Notes: a model not told the origin generated them from the sequence alone. A stretch of 64,000 nt of DNA from Variovorax sp. N23 (GCF_025486315.1 NZ_JAOOPY010000001.1:372001-436000), one strand, 5' to 3'. Positions 42,035 to 53,530 are shown, numbered from the stretch's first letter. Made by a program: numbers and translations.

Positions 42035-43149
42035 CGTTTCGTCTCCGCTTGCTTGACCGTCACCAGCACGCCTTCGGACAGGAAGGCCCCGCCGCTGGCC
42101 ACGACCCGCGCATCGCTGGCCAGTGTCGACAGCAGCTCGACCCGGTCGTCCTGGCGACGGCCCGTCGTGACGGTCTGCGCGGAGACCTTGTTGTGCGCGT
42201 CCACGAGGTAGACATAGGCGCGTCCGTCGCGCATCACGATGGCCGTCTGGGGCAGCGTGATCGCGGGCGTGGTGTCCAGGCGGATCAGGCCGCTGGCGAA
42301 CATGCCCGCGCGCGCTGTGCTGTCGCCGGTGAGGCTGACGTACACCGTGGCACGCCCGGTGCTCGTCGACAAGGTCGGCGCCGGAATGCGCACGGTGCCG
42401 TTCACGCGTTCGCCGTTCGGCAATGTCAGTTCCGCCTTCTGGCCGGTCTTCACCGAAGCGAGTTCGCGTGCATCGAATTCGGGCCGCCATTCGAGCCGGC
42501 CCCGCCGCACGAGGCGAAAGAGTTCGGTGCCTGCGCTCACCACGTTGCCGGCGATGCCGCTCTTCGACGACACCACGCCGTCGTCGGGGGCCAGGACGCG
42601 GGTCTGCACGAGCTTGAGCTTCACGCTGTCGAGGTCGGCCTGCGACGATTGAAGGGTCGCACGCGCCGTCGCTTCGGAGATGCGGTATTCCTCGATCTGC
42701 TGGTCGGACAGCGAACCGGTCGCGCCGACCGCATTCGCCCGTCGCACATAGGCGTTGGCCTGCTCGAGGCTGCTGCGCGATTGCGCGACCACCGCTTCCT
42801 GCTTGCGCAGGTCGACCTTCAGGCTGTCGTCCGCCAGGCGCGCGAGCACCTGGCCGCGCCGGACCACGTCGCCGACGTCCACCAGCAGTTCCGCGACACG
42901 CAGGCCGCCGGTTTCGGGGCTGACGATGAGCTCCTGCCATGCCGTGACCGGCCCGCTCCCCTGCAGCGTCTGCGACCAGTCGCGACGGTCGGGTGCGACG
43001 AGCTCCACCGTCATCGCGCTGGCCGGCGCGCCGGCTACCGGATCCTTCGCGGGCGGACGCAGGAAGAATGCCGCGGCGGCAACCACCAGCAGAAGGATCA
43101 CGGCGATGACGGGGCCGCGGCGGAACTTGGGTTTCGAGAGGATGCTCAT
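42031..43149 (-). CDS. RND efflux periplasmic adaptor (membrane fusion protein)
   Basis: A 372-residue HlyD/AcrA-type adaptor. An N-terminal membrane anchor (PVIAVILLLVVAAAAFFL) precedes the lipoyl-like part (ELIVSPETGGLRVAELLVDV), a helical hairpin (residues 110–165) and the beta barrel (VSLTGDSTARAGMFASGLI). It joins the RND pump to the outer membrane factor. Overlaps its neighbours on both sides by 4 bp, so the three genes are translated together. Confidence 0.92.
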   Translation of the reverse strand: MSILSKPKFRRGPVIAVILLLVVAAAAFFLRPPAKDPVAGAPASAMTVELVAPDRRDWSQTLQGSGPVTAWQELIVSPETGGLRVAELLVDVGDVVRRGQVLARLADDSLKVDLRKQEAVVAQSRSSLEQANAYVRRANAVGATGSLSDQQIEEYRISEATARATLQSSQADLDSVKLKLVQTRVLAPDDGVVSSKSGIAGNVVSAGTELFRLVRRGRLEWRPEFDARELASVKTGQKAELTLPNGERVNGTVRIPAPTLSTSTGRATVYVSLTGDSTARAGMFASGLIRLDTTPAITLPQTAIVMRDGRAYVYLVDAHNKVSAQTVTTGRRQDDRVELLSTLASDARVVASGGAFLSEGVLVTVKQAETKR

Positions 43150-44594
43150 GGCTTCTTTGTCTTTTCATCGGCCAGCGTCTGGGGTGCGGTGACCGGCGTG
43201 CCGGGCTGCCATCCGCCGCCGACGGCCTTGTAGAGCGCGATCCAGTACTGGACACGGTTCTGCTGCAGGGTGATTTCGGTGATCTCGGCCGACAGCGCGG
43301 AGCGCCGGGCCTCCTCCAGCGTGAGCAGGCTGGTGCGGCCCGCGCGCCAGTTGCTCTCGCTGGACAGGAAATAGTTGCGGTACTCGCGCGCCGCCGTTTC
43401 CGCCTGTTCCGCACGGCGGCCGGCGCCATCGAGGTTCAGCAGGGCTTCTTCCACGTCGCGGACGACCGTGCGCACACCCTGCCGGTAGCTGGCCACCGCC
43501 GACGTGTAGCTCGCCCGCGCGGCGTCGACCGCCGCGCGCCGCTGCCCGCCGTCGAACAGCGGGATCGACAGCGACGGCCCGAAGGACCAGAGCGTGGCCG
43601 GCGAGGCCAGGCTGCTCGCCGACACGCTGACCGATCCGCTGAGCGAGAGGCTCGGGTAGAGGTCCGCCTGGGCCGCGCCGATCTCGGCGCCGGTGGCGGC
43701 CACCTCGCGCTCGAGCGAGGCCAGGTCGGGGCGCTGGCGCAGCACCTGCGCTGGCACCGCCTGCACCTCCAATGCCGCCGGCCGCGGCAGGCGGTTCTCG
43801 CCATCGTCGATCAGCTGCCGCAGCGCGGGCTCGTCGGCGCCGGTGAGGTAGACCAGCGACTTGACGAGCAGGCCGCACTGCGTGGTCTGCTGCTGCAGGC
43901 TCGACTGCGCGCTGGCCAGGCTCGCACGCGCCAGCGCGCCGTCCGATGGTGCGGTGTAGCCGGCCCGCACGGCGTTCGTCGTGGCCTGCTCGGTGGCGGC
44001 GGTCGAAGTCGCCTCGCGCTGGTAGGCGTCCGCCAGCAGGATGCAGGCGCGGTATTGCACATAGGTGTCGGCGACCTCCGCCGCCAGCGACACGCGCGCA
44101 TCGTGCCAGTCGGCGGTGCGCGCCTCGACACGCGCCTCGGAGGCCTGCGCGTTGCGGCGGACCTTGCCGAACAGGTCGGTTTCCCAGGAGGCATCGAAGC
44201 CGGCGCTGCGCGACGTGCCGGTCGTCGTGGAGAAGCCCGACTGCAGCTGGTTGCTGCGCGACGCCGACGCACTGCCGCTCAGGCTGGGCAATGCGCCTGC
44301 GCGCGTGCTGCGCAGGGTGGCACGCGCCTTCTCGATGCTGGCCCAGGCCTGTGTGAGCGTGGGGCTGTCCCGCTCGGCCATCTCGACCAGGCGACCGACC
44401 CGGCCGTCGTCGAACTGCTGCCACCACTGCTGCAGCTCGCCAGCGCGTCCGCCGTGGGGCAGTTCGGCCTGCCAGGACGACGGTGCCTGTGGCTGCGGCG
44501 AGTCTTCGAGGCGGCCCGTGGCGCACGCGGTCAGGCTCCATACCACGCAGACGGCCAGGGGCATGACAAGCAAGGAGCGGGGGGGTGCGTTCAT
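43146..44594 (-). CDS. Outer membrane efflux lipoprotein (NodT/OprM family)
   Basis: A 482-residue outer-membrane factor. A lipobox lies at residues 21–24 (SLTACATG), then two OEP repeats with long helical hairpins. Typical segments are WQQFDDGRVGRLVEMAERDSPTLTQAW and LRQRPDLASLEREVAATGAEIGAAQADLYP. It forms the exit duct for the pump. ATG at 44594 follows GGAGGAAG; it is the first gene of the efflux operon and divergent from the regulator at 44720. Confidence 0.92.
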   Translation of the reverse strand: MNAPPRSLLVMPLAVCVVWSLTACATGRLEDSPQPQAPSSWQAELPHGGRAGELQQWWQQFDDGRVGRLVEMAERDSPTLTQAWASIEKARATLRSTRAGALPSLSGSASASRSNQLQSGFSTTTGTSRSAGFDASWETDLFGKVRRNAQASEARVEARTADWHDARVSLAAEVADTYVQYRACILLADAYQREATSTAATEQATTNAVRAGYTAPSDGALARASLASAQSSLQQQTTQCGLLVKSLVYLTGADEPALRQLIDDGENRLPRPAALEVQAVPAQVLRQRPDLASLEREVAATGAEIGAAQADLYPSLSLSGSVSVSASSLASPATLWSFGPSLSIPLFDGGQRRAAVDAARASYTSAVASYRQGVRTVVRDVEEALLNLDGAGRRAEQAETAAREYRNYFLSSESNWRAGRTSLLTLEEARRSALSAEITEITLQQNRVQYWIALYKAVGGGWQPGTPVTAPQTLADEKTKKP

Positions 44595-44652
44595 CAGATC
44601 TTCTTCCTCCGGTAAGGGTAGGAGCGTCTGCTGTTGGCTGCGGTCAGCCAGC

Positions 44653-44667
44653 GTTAAGCTGGGTAAA
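44653..44667 (+). promoter_or_regulatory. CpxR-box-like tandem repeat in the efflux regulatory gap
   Basis: GTTAA-GCTGG-GTAAA at 44653–44667 resembles the CpxR box GTAAA-N5-GTAAA, with one mismatch. It lies in the divergent gap between the efflux operon and its two-component genes. A role for the neighbouring OmpR-type regulator here is inferred. Confidence 0.45.
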
Positions 44668-44719
44668 TGTCGGTACGCCACCGGCGGTCGGCAGCCGGTT
44701 CGGCGCCATACTCGCTGCG

Positions 44720-45415
44720 ATGCACAGGGTTCTGCTTGTCGACGACGACGTCGACCTCACATCGATGCTGTCGCTCTACATCTCCCGCGAGGGCTTCGAG
44801 GTGCAGGTCGCGAACGACGGCGAGACGGGCGTGAGCGAGGCACTGCGCGGCGGCTACGCACTCGTCGTGCTGGACATCATGATGCCGCGCGTGTCCGGCA
44901 TCGAGGCCTTGCGCCGGATCCGCACCACGAGCAATGTGCCGGTGCTCATGCTCACGGCGCGCGGCGACAACGTCGACAAGATCGTCGGCCTCAACATGGG
45001 TGCGGACGACTACGTGCCCAAACCCTGCACGCCGGGCGAACTGGTGGCGCGCATCCAGGCGATCCTGCGGCGCACCGAGAGCCGCAGTCAGCCGGAGGGC
45101 GCGGGCGCCGTGCAGACGCTCAAGGCCGGCGCTCTCATGCTGTATCCGGGCACGCGCCAGGCTGTCTGGCACGGCGCGCCGCTGGAGCTCACGGGCACCG
45201 AATTCAACCTGCTGGAGGTTCTCGTGCGTCATGCGGGGCAGCTGATCAGCAAGCAGGACATCTCCCAGGCCGCCTTTGGCCGGCCACTCACGCGCTTCGA
45301 TCGCCGCATCGACGTGCACATCAGCAGCATTCGCCAGAAGATGGGCATGCGCGATGACGGCCGCTCGTGGATCCAGAGTGTGCGCGGCCTCGGCTACCAA
45401 TTGCTCAAGGACTGA
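44720..45415 (+). CDS. OmpR/CpxR family response regulator
   Basis: A 231-residue response regulator. Receiver domain: acidic LLVDDDVD at residues 5–12, Asp52 in VVLDIMMPRVSG and Lys in YVPKPCTPGEL. The winged-helix effector domain (residues 130–230) has LTGTEFNLLEVLVRHAGQLI and FDRRIDVHISSIRQKMG, the CpxR pattern. It probably activates the divergent efflux operon through the GTAAA-like repeat. Kinase gene starts 6 bp later. Confidence 0.9.
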   Translation: MHRVLLVDDDVDLTSMLSLYISREGFEVQVANDGETGVSEALRGGYALVVLDIMMPRVSGIEALRRIRTTSNVPVLMLTARGDNVDKIVGLNMGADDYVPKPCTPGELVARIQAILRRTESRSQPEGAGAVQTLKAGALMLYPGTRQAVWHGAPLELTGTEFNLLEVLVRHAGQLISKQDISQAAFGRPLTRFDRRIDVHISSIRQKMGMRDDGRSWIQSVRGLGYQLLKD

Positions 45416-45421
45416 CCGGCG

Positions 45422-46453
45422 ATGGTCCGGCCCACGCGCCTCTTTCGCAAGCTGCTGCTCGTGCTGTCGAGCTGCATGATTTCGAGCATCGGCTTCACGG
45501 CACTCTACCTGTCGCTCATCGGCGTCAGTCCACCGCCCGGCGACCCGGTGCCCAAGGTGATCGGGCTCCCTGTCGTTCCGCTGATGATCGCCGTGCTGGC
45601 CAGCCTGATCTTCGGTGGCTTCCTGGCCTGGTATCTCTCCCGGCCGCTCGAGCACCTGCGCTGGGGGCTGCAGCGCATGGCCGAAGGCCAGCTGGGCACG
45701 CGGGTCGAGCCGCTGATGAAGGGGCGCCGCGACGAGATCGCCGATCTGGCGCACGACATCGACGGCATGGCCGCGCAGCTGCAGGCGATGATCGCCGCAC
45801 GCGACCGCCTGCTGCACGACATCTCGCACGAGCTGCGTTCGCCGCTCTCGCGCATCCAGGCGGCGATCGGGCTGCTCAAGCAGGGTTCGTCTCAAGTGGG
45901 TGACATGGTCGAGCGCGTCGAGCGCGAGACCCAGCGGCTGGACGCGCTGATCGGCGAAATGCTCACCCTGCATCGACTGGCGGCAGCGGCGCCGGTCTCG
46001 CGCAGTGCGGTCGATCTGGTCGAGCTTCTGCACGACATCGCTGCCGACGCCGATTTCGAGGGACGCGCGATGAACCGGTCGGTGCGCATCGAGACGCCGG
46101 AGCGCTTTGTTGCCCGGGTCGATGGCGAGCTGATCTATCGCGCTTTCGAGAATGTGATTCGCAATGCCGTGAAGCACACGGCCGAGGGGAGCGCGGTGGA
46201 CGTGCATGCGCGCTTGCGCGCCGAGGGCCAGCAGCTCGAAGTGGTGATCGGCGATCACGGACCGGGCGTGCCGCCGGACATGCTCGAGGCGATCTTCGAG
46301 CCATTCGTGCGGATCGACCAGCAGGAACTCGGGCGTGGCGTCGGACTGGGCCTGGCGATCGCGCGGAGCGCCGTGCTCGCCCATGGCGGCGCGATCGAGG
46401 CATCGCTCGCCGACCATGGTGGTCTGCTGATCAGGATCGAACTGCCTCGTTGA
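45422..46453 (+). CDS. CpxA-like sensor histidine kinase with minimal periplasmic loop
   Basis: A 343-residue kinase. TM1 about 11–33, TM2 about 51–71, with only about 16 residues outside the membrane. HAMP domain follows to about 120. Phosphoacceptor His136 is in LLHDISHELRSPLSRIQ. The ATPase domain has IRNAVKHTAEG, GDHGPGVPPDML and GRGVGLGLAIARS. The missing sensor domain suggests it detects events in the membrane rather than a periplasmic ligand. The 95-bp gap before the malQ::treY gene end shows nothing clear. Confidence 0.9.
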   Translation: MVRPTRLFRKLLLVLSSCMISSIGFTALYLSLIGVSPPPGDPVPKVIGLPVVPLMIAVLASLIFGGFLAWYLSRPLEHLRWGLQRMAEGQLGTRVEPLMKGRRDEIADLAHDIDGMAAQLQAMIAARDRLLHDISHELRSPLSRIQAAIGLLKQGSSQVGDMVERVERETQRLDALIGEMLTLHRLAAAAPVSRSAVDLVELLHDIAADADFEGRAMNRSVRIETPERFVARVDGELIYRAFENVIRNAVKHTAEGSAVDVHARLRAEGQQLEVVIGDHGPGVPPDMLEAIFEPFVRIDQQELGRGVGLGLAIARSAVLAHGGAIEASLADHGGLLIRIELPR

Positions 46454-46548
46454 CCGCCCGGACCGGGGTGCCCCTCACGCCCTCACCAAGATGCGTTCGG
46501 ATGGGGAACGGCCGAGGTGATGGATCTCGAGCAGGGTGGTTCCGGTGA

Positions 46549-49500
46549 TCATTCGCGCGCGTCGAGCGCGACCAGGGCGGCACCCGGGAAGTGCGAGAAC
46601 ACCTCGCTCATCGGCAGCGCCCCATCACGCACGGTCAGCACCTCCCCGGTGAACAGGTTGCGCAAGCGCGTGCCGTCGGGCCAGCCGGGCAGGGCCAAGG
46701 CCGTGTCCCGCCACACCTGGGCACCGAGCGGCAGCCAGCCCTCCGATGCAGCGATCGAGGCCTGCAATTCGACTTTGGTCGCCAGGCCGACGAAGAGGCG
46801 TCCGGCCACGATCAGCAGGGTCTTGCCCTCGTGCGTCCGCTCGAAAGCGAGCACGTGCGACGCGGCAGGGCCGGTGGCTTCGAGCGGGGCATAGGCTCCG
46901 TCGCGGAACAGTGCGGGCTCGTCGCGGCGCAGGTCAAGCAGGCGCGAGAGGATCCACAGCTTTGCGCCACCGTCGTGCGGCGCCGCGGCCAGCGCACGCA
47001 CGACCGCCGGTTCGCCGGGGCCATGGGCGATCTGCGAGAGGCGCTCCAGCCACTGCGCGCGCGCGCCGTAGTCGACCGGCCGGCGGTTGTCCGGGTCGAC
47101 CAGGCTCAGGTCGGTCAGTTCGTTGCCCTGGTACAGGTCGGGCACGCCGGGCGAGCCGTACTTGATGAGCGTCATCGACAGGCTGTTGAGCGCGCCGAAC
47201 CAGGCCAGCGTGTCGCCCAGCGCCTGCACGTCGTCGAGGAAGGGGTTGCCGGCGACGCGGCCGAGGATGCGCTGCACGAAGCCCGAGAGTGCCTTCTCGT
47301 AGTCCTCGTCGGGGAAGGTCCAGCTCGTGTGTACCTTCGATTCGCGCGCGGCCTTGAGCATGTAGCGCTCGATGCGCTCCACGTAGGCGGCGCGCGTGGC
47401 GTCGGTCAAGCCGCCGGCCGGCAGCGTGCCCAGCAGCGTCTGGTAGAGCAGGTACTCGTCGGCGGCGGAGGGCATGGCGCCGCGCTCGTCGCCGGCGGCT
47501 GCGGCGTCCGCGTCGGTGCGGTTCATCGCGCGCCAGCGGCGCAGCGCCAGGCGCCAGGCGGCGGGCATCTCGGAGAGCACGTCGATGCGGGTGCGCACGT
47601 CTTCGGAGCGCTTGTTGTCGTGCGTCGACGTGGCCAGCATCGTGTGCGGCCAGCGCGCCGCGCGGTCGGCGCTGGCGGTGTGGAAGTCGGCCACCGTCAT
47701 GCCGAAATGCGCCGGCTCGCCACCCACTTCGTTGAGCGAGCTCAGCGGGAAGTAGCGGTAGAAGGCGGTGTCTTCCACGCCCTTGGCCGTGACCGGTGCG
47801 CTGAACTGCTGGAAGCGGACCGCCAGGCGCAGCGCCCGTGCGCACAGGGCCTTGTCCGCGCCGGGCACGGTGTCGGCCAGCAGCGTGAGCCGCACGAAGT
47901 CGAACACCGAGCCGTCGGCGTCGCGGCTGCGATGGCGTGCCTCGGCCACCGCCTGGTCGATGTACTTGCGGTCCTGTTCCGACGGCGCATCGAGGATGTA
48001 GCTGCGGTACACCGGCAGGCAGGCCGCGACTTCCGACAGCGCACGGCGCAGCGTGTTGAGCGTGTAGTCGCGCGTGCGCCGGTCGCCGCGCGCGATGCGC
48101 AGCAGCTCGCTCGACAACACGTTGAGTTCGGACGACAGCGCATTGCGCATGATGGCGCGCTTGCCTTCGTAGGCCAGTTCGCCGAAGGGCTGCAGCACGC
48201 CGGTGAAGCTGCGCCAGATGCGCAGGAAGCGCTCTTCGGCCTCGGTGTCGACCAGCACGCCGTTGACCACTGTCGCGAAGCGGTAGCCGGTGGTGCCGTG
48301 GATGGCCCACTGCACCGGCACCTCCTCCTGCGACGCGGCGATCTTCTCGGCCACGACGTAGAGCGGCCGGGGTGGGCGGCCTTCCGCATCGGGCTCGGGC
48401 AGCACCAGGCCGGCGCGCTTGGCGTAGCCCTGCTGCAGCCGGTTGAAATACTGGGCCGGGTCGTACAGGCCGTCGGGGTGGTCGATGCGCAGGCCGTCGA
48501 CCACGCCCGCCGCCGCCAGGTCGAGCGCCATGCCCTGCGTGGCCTCGAACACCGGCTCGCGCTCGATGCGCAGCGCCGCCAGTTCGTTGATGTCGAAGAA
48601 GCGCCGGTAGTTGATCTCGTCGGCCGCCACGCGCCAGTAGGCGAGGCGGTAGGCCTGCGCTTCGAGCAGCGCGTGCAGCGCGTCGCGCTCGCCCGGCGCG
48701 TTGATGTCGGCCAGCGCCGCCGCGATGGCCTGCGCCACGTCGAGCTGGCGCGACACCAGACGGGCCAGCCGGCTCTTGAGCAGCTCCTTGTCGCGCGCCC
48801 GCTCGGCCACCGGCTCGGCATCGGTCGCCTCGCGCGCCGGCAGGTGGCCGAAGGAGGTGGCGATGCTCGCCAGGCTGGCCGACAGGTCCGGGTCGGCCAG
48901 GCGCGATTCGGCGCGCTGCAGCACGCGCGCGTAGGTCTCGGGCGCGAGTGGAAAGCGGTGCTCGTGGTAGTGCACCGCCAGGCTGCCGTTCTCGGCGTCG
49001 AAGGCCAGCACCAGCTCGCCGCGGTCGAGCACGTCGCCGTAGTGGTCGCCCAGCACGGGCAGCAGCACCTTGCCGTGCAGCTCGACGTTGAGCGGCTGCC
49101 AGTCGATGTCGAAGTGCTGCGCGTAGAGCGACGCGGGACCGTTCTCGAGCACGTCCATCCACCACGCGTTGTCGGCGCCCAGCACGCCCATGTGGTTGGG
49201 CACCAGGTCGAGCAGCTGCCCCATGCCGTGCGCGCGCAATGCGGCGCTGAAGCGCTCGAAGCCGGCCCGGCCACCGAGCTCGGGGTTGATCTCGTCGTGC
49301 GCGACCACGTCGTAGCCGTGCATGCTGCCCGGCCGCGCGCGCTGGATCGGCGAGCAGTACACGTGGCTCACGCCCAGCTTCTCCAGGTAGGGCAGCACGG
49401 CGATGGCGTCGTCGAAGGTGAAGTCCTTGTGGAACTGCAGGCGGTAGGTGGCGCGCGGCACGACCGTCTCGATGCCGCGGCGTGCGGTCGGCGCGCGCGC

Positions 49501-51693
49501 CGGGTGCGGGCGCACGGCTTCGAGCGTCTGGAACAGGGCCAGCGTGTTGTCGTCGACGGCGAGCTGCTGCAGGTCGAGCGTGAGCTTGCGCTGCCAGTTG
49601 GGGTGCGCGTCGGTCGTGCCCGGCATGTTGGCCTGCTCGACCTGACCGATGGCGTCTTCGAGCTGCACCATCATCACCTGCGACGCGGTGCTCGCGAGGA
49701 AGGCGTGAAGGGCGGCCACGGTCTCGGGCTCCAGCGTCTGCGCACCGGTGGCCTGCGCCACGGCGTCGCCCGACAGCAGCCCGGCGCGCTGCACCGCCAG
49801 CAGCAGGCGCACGCGCTCCTGCGCGCGGTCGAACAGCTGCTTCTCGAACAGCGCCTGGTTCGGGAACAGGCCGAGCGACAGGCGCAGGCGCAGGTCGTGG
49901 CCGGTCCACCAGCCGCTGAGCGTGGCCAGGTCGTGCGTGCTGATCGCCACCAGCGCGTGGCGCGGGTAGTCGGCGGGCGCCTTGAACTCGCCGTCGTGGC
50001 CGCGCTCGAAGTACATCAGGCGATACGACAGGATCTGGTAGCGCGCCAATGCGCCGCGCATCTCGTCGGCCACCGTGCCGAGGTCTTCGCCGATCACCAT
50101 GCAGCGCGCGCGTTCGCTCTCGATGGCGACCACCGCCAGCATCTCGTGCAGCGCGTAGTGCACATAGGCGCCGTCCTGCGGCGTCTTGCCCGGCGGAATC
50201 CAGAACAGGCGCATCAGGCCCATCACATGGTCGATGCGCAGCGCGCCGGCGCCGCGCATGTTGGCGCGCAGCGTCTCGATGAAGAAGCGGTAGCCGTCGG
50301 CGCGCAGCTTGTCCGGCCGCAGCGGCGGCAGGCCCCAGCCCTGGCCGTTGGGGTTGAACTCGTCGGGCGGGGCGCCCACGCTCGCGCCGTGCGCGAACTG
50401 GTCGCCCTGGCACCAGGTGTCGGAGCCGGCACGGTCGACCGACACCGCAAGGTCCAGGTACAGGCCCACGGCCATGCCGAGCGCGGCGCACTGGTCGCTG
50501 GCGCGCTGCAGCTGCCGGGCCGCCTGCCATTGCAGGTACTCGTAGTAGCCGATGCGTTCGGGCTGCGTCTGGACGAAGCGCGCGACCGCGGGCGATGCCG
50601 GATCGCGGTAGTCCTCGGGCCACACCGGCCAGCCCCACACGGAGGCATCGCCCTCGAAGAAATGCGCCTGCAGCGCCTCGAAGGTCGCATGGCGGCGCAG
50701 CGTGTCGCCGCGTGCCGCGCGGAAGTCGTCGAAGGCGCCCGCGCTGCCGCTGCGGCCGGTGCGTTGCTGCGCGCGAAAGTGGGCGTAGAGCAGTTCGAGC
50801 ACCTCGAACTTCGCGGCGGCCACGCCGGGGTAGTCGACCAGCGGTGCTTCGCGCAGCGCGGCCAGGCGGGTCTGGAAGTCGGGCGACTGCACCAGGCGCT
50901 GGGCCGGCTCGCAGTCGCGGAATTCATCGACGGCCTCGACGTCGATGTAGAGCACGTCGAGCATCAGGCGCGACGACGGGCTGTAGGGGCTGGCATGCGC
51001 CGGGTTGTGCGGGAACAGCGCATGCAGCGGGTTCAGGCCGATGATGCCGGCGCCGCGCGGCGCCACCTGCTGCGCCAGTTGCGTCAGGTCGCTGAAGTCG
51101 CCGATGCCCCAGTTGCGCGCCGACCGCAGCGCATAGAGCTGCACCGCCGGGCCCCACACGCGGCCGTTGCCCTGCAAGGCAGGCGGCTGGTAGCAGTGCG
51201 GCGGTGCGGCCAGCACCAGCGTTTCGCCGACGAGGCCCTCGAGGCTCAGGCGGTGGTAGCCGACCGGCAGCGGCAGGCTCAGCGTCACCAGCCGTTCGCA
51301 CACGGCCACGCCGTCGCGTTCGCCGCGCGCGCCTTCGGGCAGCGCATGCAGGTCGATGCGGCCGTGCAGCGGCGTGCCGTCTTCGGTGTGCAGCGTCCAG
51401 CCGATGTCGGCCTGCGCCGCGGGCAGCCGCAGCGTGAGCTGCCAGTGCTCACGCCCGGCGTCGACCGCGACCGCGGGCGGCAGCGCTTCCTGCCAGCGCG
51501 CGGCCTCGACTTGCGCCAGGCTCTCGTGCGGCAGCGCATGCGGGTCGACGCCGAAGCTCTCGAGCAGCGTGACCAGGTTGGTCGGCGCGATCACATGGCG
51601 GTTGCCGAAGATGTCGTGGTAGTCGGTCGCGATGCCGAAGTGGGCGCACAGGCGCTGCAGCGCCTCGTGTTCGCCGTGGGGGGCGTCAGGCAA
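46549..51693 (-). CDS. malQ-treY: Fused 4-alpha-glucanotransferase–maltooligosyl trehalose synthase
   Basis: A 1714-residue two-enzyme fusion. Residues 1 to about 730 form MalQ (GH77), with [20 protein letters not shown] and [13 protein letters not shown] as catalytic motifs. Residues about 740–1714 form TreY (GH13), beginning [20 protein letters not shown], with [10 protein letters not shown] and [15 protein letters not shown]. MalQ moves alpha-1,4 glucan segments; TreY turns the reducing end of maltooligosaccharides into a trehalose-like bond. The start is TTG with GAGGAG upstream, overlapping the treZ stop by 8 bp. Last gene of the cluster. Confidence 0.93.
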   Translation of the reverse strand: MPDAPHGEHEALQRLCAHFGIATDYHDIFGNRHVIAPTNLVTLLESFGVDPHALPHESLAQVEAARWQEALPPAVAVDAGREHWQLTLRLPAAQADIGWTLHTEDGTPLHGRIDLHALPEGARGERDGVAVCERLVTLSLPLPVGYHRLSLEGLVGETLVLAAPPHCYQPPALQGNGRVWGPAVQLYALRSARNWGIGDFSDLTQLAQQVAPRGAGIIGLNPLHALFPHNPAHASPYSPSSRLMLDVLYIDVEAVDEFRDCEPAQRLVQSPDFQTRLAALREAPLVDYPGVAAAKFEVLELLYAHFRAQQRTGRSGSAGAFDDFRAARGDTLRRHATFEALQAHFFEGDASVWGWPVWPEDYRDPASPAVARFVQTQPERIGYYEYLQWQAARQLQRASDQCAALGMAVGLYLDLAVSVDRAGSDTWCQGDQFAHGASVGAPPDEFNPNGQGWGLPPLRPDKLRADGYRFFIETLRANMRGAGALRIDHVMGLMRLFWIPPGKTPQDGAYVHYALHEMLAVVAIESERARCMVIGEDLGTVADEMRGALARYQILSYRLMYFERGHDGEFKAPADYPRHALVAISTHDLATLSGWWTGHDLRLRLSLGLFPNQALFEKQLFDRAQERVRLLLAVQRAGLLSGDAVAQATGAQTLEPETVAALHAFLASTASQVMMVQLEDAIGQVEQANMPGTTDAHPNWQRKLTLDLQQLAVDDNTLALFQTLEAVRPHPARAPTARRGIETVVPRATYRLQFHKDFTFDDAIAVLPYLEKLGVSHVYCSPIQRARPGSMHGYDVVAHDEINPELGGRAGFERFSAALRAHGMGQLLDLVPNHMGVLGADNAWWMDVLENGPASLYAQHFDIDWQPLNVELHGKVLLPVLGDHYGDVLDRGELVLAFDAENGSLAVHYHEHRFPLAPETYARVLQRAESRLADPDLSASLASIATSFGHLPAREATDAEPVAERARDKELLKSRLARLVSRQLDVAQAIAAALADINAPGERDALHALLEAQAYRLAYWRVAADEINYRRFFDINELAALRIEREPVFEATQGMALDLAAAGVVDGLRIDHPDGLYDPAQYFNRLQQGYAKRAGLVLPEPDAEGRPPRPLYVVAEKIAASQEEVPVQWAIHGTTGYRFATVVNGVLVDTEAEERFLRIWRSFTGVLQPFGELAYEGKRAIMRNALSSELNVLSSELLRIARGDRRTRDYTLNTLRRALSEVAACLPVYRSYILDAPSEQDRKYIDQAVAEARHRSRDADGSVFDFVRLTLLADTVPGADKALCARALRLAVRFQQFSAPVTAKGVEDTAFYRYFPLSSLNEVGGEPAHFGMTVADFHTASADRAARWPHTMLATSTHDNKRSEDVRTRIDVLSEMPAAWRLALRRWRAMNRTDADAAAAGDERGAMPSAADEYLLYQTLLGTLPAGGLTDATRAAYVERIERYMLKAARESKVHTSWTFPDEDYEKALSGFVQRILGRVAGNPFLDDVQALGDTLAWFGALNSLSMTLIKYGSPGVPDLYQGNELTDLSLVDPDNRRPVDYGARAQWLERLSQIAHGPGEPAVVRALAAAPHDGGAKLWILSRLLDLRRDEPALFRDGAYAPLEATGPAASHVLAFERTHEGKTLLIVAGRLFVGLATKVELQASIAASEGWLPLGAQVWRDTALALPGWPDGTRLRNLFTGEVLTVRDGALPMSEVFSHFPGAALVALDARE

Positions 51694-53526
51694 GCGGGTT
51701 CTCCTCGAGGGTCAGGCAGACGGCGCCGGGCGCGAGCCGCCAGGTCGGGCCGGCGTCGCGGTCGGTGGCCGATGTGTAGAGCAGGTCGCCCGCCAGCGGC
51801 GTTGCGTCGATGGGCGCGGTGCCGAAGTACGCCACCAGGTTCAGTTGCGCGAAGCGGCCGGGCGCGGCGCCGCCGACTTCCCAGCGCACGCGCAGCGCTT
51901 CGCCGTCGCGCCAGTGCTTGCCACCGGTGCGGTGCGCGGCCAGGCGCGGCATCAGCCGCTCGCGGCGCAGCGTGAGCAGGTCGCGCACATGCGCCAGCAG
52001 GTCGGCATGGGCGCCGTCGGTGCGCTCTTCCCAACGGAGCTTCGAGGCGCCGAAGGTCGATTCGGCGTTCGGGTCGGGGATGCGTGCGCGCGCGGCCTCG
52101 TCCTTGAAGGCCGCGAAGCCGCCGAACTCGGCGCGGCGGCCTTCGGACACGGCGGCCGCCAGCTCGGGGCCGAAGTCGCAGAAGTAGAGGAAGGGCGTCG
52201 ACGCCGCGTATTCCTCGCCCATGAACAGCATCGGCGCGTGCGGCGACAGCAGCAGGCAGGCGTAGGCCGCGCGCAGCAGTACCGGGTCGGCCAGCGCCGC
52301 GATGCGGTCGCCGAAGGCCCGGTTGCCGACCTGGTCGTGCGTCTGCAGGAAGGAGACGAAGGCGGTCAGCGGCAGGTGCGCACTCGGCTCGCCGCGGTGC
52401 TCGCCATGGCGGAAGGGCGAGGGCTGGCCCTGGTAGACGAAGCCCTGCGCCAGTGCCACGCCGAAGCTGTCGACGGCGTCGTCCGCATAGTCGGCGTAGT
52501 AGCCGTCGCGCTCGCCGGTGACGAGCACGTGCGCCGCATGGTGCAGGTCGTCGTTCCACTGCGCGGTGGCGCAGAGCGGGCGGTTGTCGGCATCGCGTTC
52601 GAGGTAGTGCGCGCCGTTGGCGTCGTTCTCCAGCACGACGTGCACCTGGCGTTCGCGGCCCGGCCCGTCGCGCAGGGCGGCGCAGATCTCCTGCACGATG
52701 TCGGTGGTCGAGTCGTCGCGGATCGCATGCACTGCGTCCATGCGCAGGCCGTCGAAGCGGAACTCCTCCACCCAGTACAGCGCGTTGTGCACGAAGAAGT
52801 CGCGCACCGTGCGCGCCAGTTCGCCGTCGTAGTTGATGGCGGCGCCCCAGGGCGTCTGGTGGGCCGGGTTGAAGAAGGCCGGGCTGCCGGCATGCAGGTA
52901 GTTGCCTTCCGGGCCGAAGTGGTTGTAGACCACGTCGAGCAGCACCATGAGCCCGAGCGCATGCGCCGCGTCGACGAAGGCCTTGAGTTCGTCGGGCGTG
53001 CCGTAGGCCGCGTCGGGCGCGAACAGCAGCACGCCGTCGTAGCCCCAGCCGCGCCGGCCGGGGAAATCGGCGACCGGCATCACCTCGATCACCGTGAAGC
53101 CGAGGTCGGCGAGTTCGGCCAGGCGCTGTTGCGCCGCGGCGAAGCTGCCTTCGGGCGTGAAGGTGCCGATGTGCAGTTCGTAGATCACGGCTTCGTGCCA
53201 CGGGCGGCCGTGCCATGCGGTGTCGTGCCAGTGGTAGCAGCGCGGGTCGACCACCTCGCTGGCGCCGTGCACGTCGTCCGGGTTGCGGCGCGAGGCCGGG
53301 TCGGGCACGCGCAGGCCGTCGGGCAGCTTGAAGCGGTAGCGGTCGCCGGCCGCGGCTTCGGGCACCTCGAGGTGGTGCCAACCGTCGGCATAGGGCAGCA
53401 TCGGCAGCGCGCCCTCGGCGCCTTCGCGCTCGAGTTCGACGCGCGCCAGGCCAGGCGCCCAGTAGCGAAAGAGCACGCCGCCGCCGTCGAGCAGGCTGGC
53501 GCCGAAGGGCATGGGGTGGGCACGTT

Positions 53527-53530
<4 letters not shown>
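51686..53530 (-). CDS. treZ: Maltooligosyl trehalose trehalohydrolase
   Basis: A 614-residue GH13 enzyme. N-terminal CBM48-like domain (residues 1–95), then [44 protein letters not shown] (nucleophile) and [14 protein letters not shown] (acid). It releases trehalose from the product of TreY. Its start overlaps the glgX stop by 4 bp and its stop overlaps the malQ::treY start, so translation is coupled throughout. Confidence 0.94.

Noticed and set aside
42035-43429. In-frame extension of the RND pump gene upstream of 42034
   Set aside because: The extension is a shadow of the adaptor gene and has no membrane or RND character; the ATG at 42034 overlaps the adaptor's stop as expected for coupled genes.
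46591-51975. A 1794-codon open frame on the plus strand opposite malQ::treY and treZ
   Set aside because: It is antisense to two well-supported enzymes. Its composition (runs of Arg, Gly, Ala, His) and lack of any domain are what a high-GC gene gives on its opposite strand.
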